From: JASSUD01 sp031963365
GTDB taxonomy: Bacteria; Pseudomonadota; Gammaproteobacteria; Burkholderiales; Burkholderiaceae
Length of the DNA: 10,220 bases
Direction: 5' to 3'
NCBI GenBank assembly: GCA_031963365.1
Contig: JASSUF010000094.1
Location: forward strand, 1 to 10,220
A program made the translations under genes and the position numbers. The stretch's first letter is position 1. Each line of letters begins with the position of its first letter. The notes beneath the pieces are model-generated. The model did not search any database. It was not told the DNA's origin and saw only the letters and a list, made by a program, of their open reading frames with translations. Shown piece after piece: positions 5,121 through 10,220 of the stretch.

Positions 5121-7094
5121 TTACTGCTTCACGTAAATTTCCCCTCCTACTTCTGAAAATTCCACCGCTTTTTTGTGTAAGCCATCTTGTAAGACTTGTT
5201 CTGCAGAAAGCGATTTTTGCGCGGCGAAGTCTCGGATGTCTTGCGTGATTTTCATCGAGCAAAAGTGGGGGCCACACATGGAGCAGAAGTGCGCTACTTT
5301 TGCAGATTCTTTGGGTAGCGTGGCATCGTGATAGGCGCGGGAGCGATCTGGATCTAGGCTTAAATTAAATTGATCTTCCCAGCGGAATTCGAAGCGTGCT
5401 TTAGACAGCGCATTATCTCGAATCTGAGCGCCTGGATGTCCTTTTGCCAAATCCGCTGCGTGTGCAGCGAGTTTGTAGGTGATCATCCCTTCTTTTACGT
5501 CTTCTTTGTTGGGTAGGCCTAAATGCTCTTTAGGCGTTACATAGCAGAGCATAGCGGTGCCATACCAGCCGATCATTGCTGCACCTATGCCCGAGGTAAT
5601 GTGGTCATAGCCTGGAGCGATATCGGTCGTTAGAGGGCCTAGCGTATAGAAAGGGGCTTCACGGCATATCTCAAGCTGCTTATCCATATTTTCTTTGATA
5701 AGTTGCATGGGTACATGGCCTGGTCCTTCAACCATCGTTTGTACATCATATTGCCAGGCAATTTCTGTCAATTCTCCTAGCGTTTGAAGCTCAGCGAACT
5801 GGGCTTCATCGTTGGCATCGTAGATCGAGCCAGGACGCAGTCCATCACCTAATGAAAAGCTCACATCATAGCTTTTCATGATGTCGCAAATATCTTCGAA
5901 GTATTCATACAGAAAGCTTTCGTTGTGGTGTGCTAAACACCACTTAGCCATGATGGAGCCTCCGCGGGAGACAATACCTGTCATCCGGTTCGCAGTAAGG
6001 GGGATATGGCGTAGGCGTATGCCTGCATGGATGGTGAAGTAATCAACTCCTTGCTCGGCTTGCTCAATCAAGGTGTCTCTAAAAATAGGCCAGGTGAGTG
6101 CTTCGACACGGCCGTTTACTTTCTCTAAAGCTTGATAGATCGGTACCGTACCAATGGGCACGGGGCTATTGCGGATAATCCATTCACGGGTTTCATGAAT
6201 GCGTTTGCCCGTGGATAGATCCATGATCGTGTCTGCACCCCAGCGGGTAGCCCAAATCATTTTGTCGACTTCTTCACCGATGGAGGAGGTCACTGCAGAG
6301 TTGCCAATATTGGCGTTTACCTTTACCAAGAAATTACGTCCGATAATCATCGGCTCGCTTTCAGGGTGATTAATGTTATTCGGAATAATCGCACGGCCTT
6401 TAGCGATTTCGTCACGCACAAATTCAGCGGTGATGTCCATCCCTTCCATTTGCGTGAGTACACTTTCTACGCGCTCAACACGTTGCCGCTCGCTAAGTTG
6501 CGCACCAAATGCTTCACCTGCATGCTGGCGGCATAATAGTTGGGCCATTTTTTTGCCCATGAGGCCGCTTTCTTTGAGGCTGGTAATGTATTCGGAGCGT
6601 TGTTGGTTTTCACGGATCGCGACAAATTCCATTTCGGGCGTAATGATGCCTTTCTTGGCTGCGTGCATTTGCGTGACATTTTCACCACTGCGCGCACGAC
6701 GAGGGGCTTTTGGCGAGCCTGAGAAGCGCCATGGCGCTTCTGCTTTTTGCTGTGTTTCTTGTAATGCACGACTAAAGTTGCTGGTGTAGCCGTTTAATAA
6801 TTCGGTATCTGCGCGCTCCTCAATCCATGCGGCGCGTATAGGAGGTAAGCCCGCTCGAATATCGATAGAGGCTTGTGGATCTGTATAGGGGCCCGAAGTG
6901 TCGTAGATATAAACGGGAGGATTTTCCTCTCGTGGGCCCTGGGTCGGTGTCTCTGACTGTTCAATTTTGCGCATCGGCACGAGTAGATCGCGGCGGGAGC
7001 CTTTTATATACACCTTGCTGGAATTGGGAAAGGATTGGCGTAGATCAGGGTCTACTTGCGCATCGGTCGCAATAAATTCAGGCGCAGTCTTCAT
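5121..7094 (-). CDS. thiC: phosphomethylpyrimidine synthase ThiC
   Basis: ThiC is the radical-SAM-type enzyme of thiamine synthesis that converts aminoimidazole ribotide into hydroxymethylpyrimidine phosphate in the cytoplasm. The protein is 657 residues, near the family's usual ~610-650. An N-terminal ThiC-associated domain (~residues 15-110) is followed by the TIM-barrel core, which shows NANIGNSAV (260-268), DTIMDLSTG (288-296), MVEGPGHVP (454-462) and PLTTDIAPGYDHI (487-499). The C-terminal [4Fe-4S] motif C-x2-C-x4-C is intact at Cys604, Cys607 and Cys612, so the enzyme should be active. The start at 7094 is chosen for AGGAGG seven bases upstream; the frame is open to 7133, but that extension would run through the tRNA terminator. 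No other thi gene is in the window, and no TPP riboswitch is visible upstream. Confidence 0.98.
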   Translation of the reverse strand: MKTAPEFIATDAQVDPDLRQSFPNSSKVYIKGSRRDLLVPMRKIEQSETPTQGPREENPPVYIYDTSGPYTDPQASIDIRAGLPPIRAAWIEERADTELLNGYTSNFSRALQETQQKAEAPWRFSGSPKAPRRARSGENVTQMHAAKKGIITPEMEFVAIRENQQRSEYITSLKESGLMGKKMAQLLCRQHAGEAFGAQLSERQRVERVESVLTQMEGMDITAEFVRDEIAKGRAIIPNNINHPESEPMIIGRNFLVKVNANIGNSAVTSSIGEEVDKMIWATRWGADTIMDLSTGKRIHETREWIIRNSPVPIGTVPIYQALEKVNGRVEALTWPIFRDTLIEQAEQGVDYFTIHAGIRLRHIPLTANRMTGIVSRGGSIMAKWCLAHHNESFLYEYFEDICDIMKSYDVSFSLGDGLRPGSIYDANDEAQFAELQTLGELTEIAWQYDVQTMVEGPGHVPMQLIKENMDKQLEICREAPFYTLGPLTTDIAPGYDHITSGIGAAMIGWYGTAMLCYVTPKEHLGLPNKEDVKEGMITYKLAAHAADLAKGHPGAQIRDNALSKARFEFRWEDQFNLSLDPDRSRAYHDATLPKESAKVAHFCSMCGPHFCSMKITQDIRDFAAQKSLSAEQVLQDGLHKKAVEFSEVGGEIYVKQ

Positions 7095-7100
7095 GAGAGG

Positions 7101-7106
7101 CCTCCT
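7101..7106 (-). promoter_or_regulatory. thiC ribosome binding site
   Basis: AGGAGG on the minus strand ends six bases before ATG 7094. It sits only a few bases after the T-run of the tRNA terminator, which fixes the thiC start and excludes the longer open frame. Confidence 0.85.
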
Positions 7107-7113
7107 AGTAAAT

Positions 7114-7153
7114 AAAAACCCCCGGTAGCGCACAGGACTATCCGGGGGTTTTT
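7114..7153 (-). terminator. strong terminator between tRNA-Leu and thiC
   Basis: A perfect 12-bp stem, AAAAACCCCCGG (7114-7125) with CCGGGGGTTTTT (7142-7153), encloses a 16-base loop. On the minus strand the stem ends in a T-run followed by ATTTACT. It lies ~39 bases after the tRNA-Leu 3' end and just before the thiC ribosome site. It should end tRNA transcription and limit read-through into thiC. By position it could also act as a leader attenuator for thiC. Confidence 0.85.
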
Positions 7154-7191
7154 GTCAGAGTACAAGTCCTACGACAACAATCAAAATAAAA

Positions 7192-7277
7192 TGGTGCGCC
7201 CGGTCGGACTCGAACCGACACGCCCAGTAGGCGAGAGATTTTAAGTCTCTTGCGTCTACCTATTCCGCCACGGGCGC
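7192..7277 (-). tRNA. tRNA-Leu (anticodon UAA)
   Basis: This is an 86-base gene including an encoded CCA (7192-7194). The acceptor stem GCGCCCG pairs perfectly with CGGGCGC. The D arm has the leucine-type GGCGGAAT and GGTAGACGC sequence. The anticodon stem AGAGA/TCTCT holds the loop CTTAAAA with anticodon TAA (7241-7243), reading UUA and UUG codons. A long class II variable arm (CGCCTACTGGGCG region) and a T arm with TTCGAGT confirm leucine identity. The discriminator base is A. Confidence 0.97.
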
Positions 7278-7370
7278 ATTTTTAGAATGTGCTCAGAACA
7301 CACGAGAGAAATAGGAATGTACCACATATCCTGCGTGTTCTTAACTACAAGCAAATTGCATAAGGGCGCG

Positions 7371-7398
7371 ATTATAGACCGTAAATTGCAGATTGAAA
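7371..7398 (-). promoter_or_regulatory. sigma-70 promoter of tRNA-Leu
   Basis: A perfect minus-strand -10 TATAAT (7371-7376) is followed by a GC-rich stretch (CGCGCCC), as expected of a stringent-controlled stable-RNA discriminator. The best -35 is TTTCAA (7393-7398) at a 16-base spacing, a partial match. The predicted start is about 85-90 bases before the mature tRNA, leaving a processed 5' leader. Confidence 0.6.
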
Positions 7399-7417
7399 TA
7401 GTCATTTATGAATAAGG

Positions 7418-7448
7418 TTGCATAAAAAAATGGTTTGTTCGCTAGAAT
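7418..7448 (+). promoter_or_regulatory. possible glnA promoter
   Basis: TAGAAT (7443-7448) is a good -10. TTGCAT (7418-7423) is the nearest -35-like hexamer, but the spacing of 19 is long. I saw no sigma-54 -24/-12 pair and no clear NtrC palindrome in the 7378-7536 gap, so nitrogen control at this promoter is not evident from the sequence. Confidence 0.35.
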
Positions 7449-7524
7449 CACGTTTTTTACATTGGCGCTGGTACTTTTTTGTGCCGGAGCAATCAGGTAG
7501 CGCAGCAATCACGGGATGATGAGG

Positions 7525-7530
7525 AAGGAG
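7525..7530 (+). promoter_or_regulatory. glnA ribosome binding site
   Basis: AAGGAG lies six bases before ATG 7537. It favours that codon over the in-frame ATGs at 7516 and 7519, which lie upstream of or within the purine-rich site. Confidence 0.75.
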
Positions 7531-7536
7531 CGAGGG

Positions 7537-8997
7537 ATGGGTCAGAATACTGCGCAAGCAGGGATCAACAATCAAGTGGCAGGTATACAGAGCGTTGCGC
7601 AGGTTTTGCAGTGTGTGAAAGATGCCAATATCCAGTTTATCGATTTGCGGTTTACGGATACGCGAGGGAAAGAGCAGCATGTGTCTGTGCCTGCTAGTGC
7701 ATTTGATGCAGATAAATTTGAAAGCGGCCAAGCTTTTGATGGCTCTTCAATTGCCGGGTGGAAGGGTATTGAGGCATCGGATATGCTGCTTATTCCGGAT
7801 CCTAAAACTGCCTATGTAGATCCTTTTTATAATGATCCAACGCTGGTGTTGACCTGTGATGTGATCGAACCATTTGATGGAAAAGGATATGAGCGCGACC
7901 CTCGTTCTTTGGCAAGGCGTGCAGAGGCTTATTTAAAGAGCACAGGGTTGGGAGATACCGCTTATTTCGGTCCTGAACCAGAATTTTTTGTTTTTGATTC
8001 CGTGCGCTGGCAAGTCGATATGTCAGGCTCTTTTGTGGCGATTGACTCTCAAGAAGCGCCTTGGTCTTCTTCCAAAGAGTACGCAGGGGGTAATAGTGGA
8101 CACCGGCCCAATACTAAAGGCGGGTATTTCCCAGTAGCGCCTGTAGATACTTTTCAAGATATGCGCTCAGAAATGTGTTTGCTGCTTGAGCAAATCGGCA
8201 TTCCTGTAGAAGTGCATCACCATGAAGTGGCCGGTCAAGGGCAAAACGAAATCGGCACCAAATTTTCTACACTGGTTCAGCGTGCAGATTGGACGCAGAC
8301 GTTTAAATATATTGTGCATAACGTCGCGCATCGGCTAGGAAAAACGGCAACGTTTATGCCTAAGCCTGTGGTGGGTGATAACGGCTCGGGTATGCACGTA
8401 CACCAATCTATCTGGAAAGATGGACAAAATTTGTTTGCCGGCAACGATTACGCAGGGCTTTCCGAATTCGCGCTCTATTATTTGGGCGGAATTATGAAGC
8501 ATGCTCGTGCACTCAATGCGTTTACCAATCCAACGACTAACTCTTACAAACGTCTAGTGCCGGGCTATGAAGCACCTGTAAAACTGGCCTATTCAGCTCG
8601 TAACCGCTCTGCAGCAATTCGCATTCCGTATGTGACCAATGCACGAGGCCGTCGTATTGAGACGCGCTTTCCGGATGCTATGGCTAATCCCTATCTGGCT
8701 TTTTCTGCTTTATTGATGGCCGGCTTAGATGGTGTGCAAAATAAAATTCACCCGGGTGAGGCTGCGGAGAAAAATTTATACGATCTTCCTCCTGAAGAGA
8801 ACCAAAATATCCCCACGGTGTGTTCTAGCTTAGAGCAAGCTTTAGAAAACTTAGATCAAGACCGCGCCTTTTTAACGCGAGGCGGAGTATTTAGTAACAG
8901 TATGATTGATGCCTATTTAGAGTTGAAAGAGGCGGAAGTGACGCGTTTACGTATGACGACGCATCCGGTAGAGTTTGAAATGTATTATTCCTTGTAA
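7537..8997 (+). CDS. glnA: glutamine synthetase, type I, adenylylatable
   Basis: GlnA joins ammonia to glutamate with ATP, the main cytoplasmic route of nitrogen assimilation, and works as a dodecamer. The protein is 486 residues, about 15-17 longer than the usual 469-471 because of an N-terminal extension. The N-terminal beta-grasp domain carries DLRFTDTRGKEQHV and DGSSIAGW (69-76). The catalytic domain carries GPEPEFFVFD (145-154, metal-binding Glu147 and Glu149), VHHHEVAGQGQNEI (226-239), NGSGMHVHQS (282-291), NPTTNSYKRLVPG (331-343) and RNRSAAIRIP (355-364). NLYDLPPEE holds Tyr415, equivalent to the regulated Tyr of E. coli GlnA, so control by the adenylyltransferase GlnE is expected; glnE is not in this window. 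The gene is divergent from the tRNA-Leu and ends in a strong terminator. ntrB/ntrC do not follow immediately. Confidence 0.99.
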   Translation: MGQNTAQAGINNQVAGIQSVAQVLQCVKDANIQFIDLRFTDTRGKEQHVSVPASAFDADKFESGQAFDGSSIAGWKGIEASDMLLIPDPKTAYVDPFYNDPTLVLTCDVIEPFDGKGYERDPRSLARRAEAYLKSTGLGDTAYFGPEPEFFVFDSVRWQVDMSGSFVAIDSQEAPWSSSKEYAGGNSGHRPNTKGGYFPVAPVDTFQDMRSEMCLLLEQIGIPVEVHHHEVAGQGQNEIGTKFSTLVQRADWTQTFKYIVHNVAHRLGKTATFMPKPVVGDNGSGMHVHQSIWKDGQNLFAGNDYAGLSEFALYYLGGIMKHARALNAFTNPTTNSYKRLVPGYEAPVKLAYSARNRSAAIRIPYVTNARGRRIETRFPDAMANPYLAFSALLMAGLDGVQNKIHPGEAAEKNLYDLPPEENQNIPTVCSSLEQALENLDQDRAFLTRGGVFSNSMIDAYLELKEAEVTRLRMTTHPVEFEMYYSL

Positions 8998-9050
8998 AGA
9001 AATAGTTTTGCAATGAAGACGGTGTGGAGTGATACCTATATTAAGGTATA

Positions 9051-9089
9051 GAAAAACGGCCTAGCTTGCCTTAAGCTAGGCCGTTTTTC
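9051..9089 (+). terminator. terminator of glnA
   Basis: A perfect 17-bp stem (9051-9067 with 9073-9089, five-base loop) ends in a run of five T. It begins 54 bases after the glnA stop. The A-run on the left arm means it could work in both directions. A small stem ATACCT/AGGTAT (9032-9049) lies just before it. Confidence 0.92.
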
Positions 9090-9117
9090 TATTTATTCCG
9101 TGCTGGGGAGTGGAATC

Positions 9118-10220
9118 ATGATACATGGTGTGCGCTGGGTGCAAACAAAAAAAATAGATTTTTCAGTAAAGCCCTGCTCAGTAAAGGAAGTAGATTTTTC
9201 AGTAGAAGCGAAAAATCTATATAAAAGAAAATTATTGGACAAAGCTACAGCATTTGTATCGAATAATTTGAGCGGTATTTTCAGCGAAAAACAGTTGGTT
9301 GCAGGGGAGAAATTAATATCCCATGGTCGTCCTGGAGCAGGGGTAGTTAGGTATTTACAGTATAGCTATGAAAAAGATGAACTGGCCGACAGGAAAAAAG
9401 TTCTGGATGCACTTTTTATTATTGGGGCACAACATATTTTTCTGGAAGGCTGCAGTAAATATATACATTCAAATACTATTTTTCTATCAGAAAAGCATAG
9501 TAAAAATATACCGGAAATACCATTTAATTTGCCGAAGCAATATCATGAAAGCACCCATAAAATCGATCTGGATGTGACTAAATGGTATTATGAAAATATC
9601 AAAAAAGGCCGGCCTGATAAAACAGGTAAAATCTTTAGAGATATGCTAAGAGTGATGGATATTTTTGGTGTCAATGCAGCTGGAGGAGTTTATAGCGCTG
9701 GCCAAGTATTAAATCCGTATCAGGCTGAAATTTTACGAGCGATAGATCCTGTATTTATTTATTTTTATTTGACCCCTGGTGTTGAAATACATGCCTCTAC
9801 CATCGAATCATTGAAAGCATTTTTTAATAGAAATAAAGGGGCAGAAGTCGTTTTGATAGGCGATGCTATTCCAGATGTTGGAACCTATTTTGGTCAGGAA
9901 GGGCTTCCACAAAAATTGTATAAGTTAGATTGTAGCGAAGACCTATTCCATAATATGGACTCAGCGCCCATTTTTAATTCAGAAAATAGTCAACGTATTG
10001 ATGGAGAAGAGCTAGTTTTTTGTGGCGACCCCAATTTTGGCACCATCAGACATTTAAAACAGCCCTGTGTATTGGTGGATATGCCGTCGGGAGCGCTTAC
10101 TACTTCACTCACTTCTAAGAAAAAAATTCTGGATACATTACTTGCAATGAGGGCGCAGCATGTTTTTGTGGAAGGTTTTTTTGGGTGCGCCCAGCATGGG
10201 CGCAATCTTGGAGGTGCAAG
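9118..10220 (+). CDS. unrecognised large protein with internally repeated motif, 3'-truncated by the window
   Basis: ATG 9118 follows GGGGAG (9105-9110) by seven bases and opens a frame that runs without a stop to the window end, giving at least 367 residues. I do not recognise the protein. There is no signal peptide and no clear membrane segment. It has an alternating Leu/Ile/Val pattern with Gly turns, like an alpha/beta cytoplasmic or secreted domain. The motif KK-[VI]-LD-x-L-x4-AQH-[IV]-F-x-EG occurs at residues 93-111 and again at 335-353. Each is preceded by G-x2-R-[YH]-L, so the protein seems to contain at least two related domains about 242 residues apart. A short N-terminal repeat (IDFSVK, VDFSVE) lies at 14-29. 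Codon use is AT-rich like the other accessory genes. It starts 28 bases after the glnA terminator with little room for its own promoter. Confidence 0.8.
   Translation, partial: MIHGVRWVQTKKIDFSVKPCSVKEVDFSVEAKNLYKRKLLDKATAFVSNNLSGIFSEKQLVAGEKLISHGRPGAGVVRYLQYSYEKDELADRKKVLDALFIIGAQHIFLEGCSKYIHSNTIFLSEKHSKNIPEIPFNLPKQYHESTHKIDLDVTKWYYENIKKGRPDKTGKIFRDMLRVMDIFGVNAAGGVYSAGQVLNPYQAEILRAIDPVFIYFYLTPGVEIHASTIESLKAFFNRNKGAEVVLIGDAIPDVGTYFGQEGLPQKLYKLDCSEDLFHNMDSAPIFNSENSQRIDGEELVFCGDPNFGTIRHLKQPCVLVDMPSGALTTSLTSKKKILDTLLAMRAQHVFVEGFFGCAQHGRNLGGA
9394..9450 (+). repeat. first copy of the AQH-x-F-x-EG protein repeat
   Basis: It encodes residues 93-111 of the protein starting at 9118. The second copy is at 10120-10176. 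Eleven of 19 residues are identical between copies, including KK, LD, AQH and EG, while the DNA has diverged, so the duplication is old. Confidence 0.6.

Noticed and set aside
6373..6789. 138-codon frame antisense to thiC
   Set aside because: It is the reverse-strand shadow of a highly conserved enzyme gene, with no independent start signals.
7154..7190. TPP riboswitch in the thiC leader
   Set aside because: The space is too short and no thiamine-box core is visible. The only strong structure is the tRNA terminator.
7440..7485. Possible sigma-54 promoter of glnA (TGGCGC followed by T-rich sequence)
   Set aside because: The -12 GC element is absent and the -24 element deviates from TGGCAC, so the match is not adequate.
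9368..9577. 69-codon plus-strand frame in another phase of the last gene
   Set aside because: It overlaps the much longer frame from 9118 and has no ribosome site of its own.
9990..10205. 71-codon minus-strand frame in the last gene
   Set aside because: It lies opposite the long open plus-strand frame that has its own ribosome site and repeated motif.

Overview
The window looks like chromosomal DNA of a betaproteobacterium, probably a host-associated one. The supports are a small thioredoxin-like [2Fe-2S] ferredoxin of the kind common in Burkholderiales-like genomes, a ThiC with the standard C-terminal cluster motif, a GlnA of the adenylylatable class, and strong Shine-Dalgarno sites on almost every gene. 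The taxonomic call is an inference from protein flavour, not from a search.

The window has two kinds of content. The conserved part is the ferredoxin (1159-1482, +), thiC (5121-7094, -), a tRNA-Leu(UAA) (7192-7277, -) and glnA (7537-8997, +). The tRNA and glnA are transcribed divergently. thiC lies downstream of the tRNA on the same strand, separated from it by a strong hairpin terminator. thiC and glnA each end in a clear intrinsic terminator.

The accessory part is AT-richer and made of proteins I do not recognise. One is a protein with a polar N-terminal half (129-1001, +). Three proteins combine a long polar, probably disordered N-terminus with a closely spaced pair of hydrophobic segments: 428 aa (1703-2989, -), 150 aa (3766-4218, +) and 171 aa (4351-4866, -). 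At the right edge a large reading frame starts at 9118 and runs off the window still open; it carries an internally repeated motif. The two-helix layout resembles host-membrane-inserted effectors of intracellular bacteria, but this is only an architectural analogy.

Intergenic DNA is rich in structure. A 39-bp near-perfect inverted repeat (1538-1669) lies between convergent genes, and a related unit lies at 3453-3492. Hairpins sit between the convergent 150-aa and 171-aa genes and in the leader of the 171-aa gene. The 2990-3765 gap has no convincing gene and includes a GC-richer patch that may be relic DNA. No CRISPR array, rRNA, transposase, integrase or TPP riboswitch was seen.
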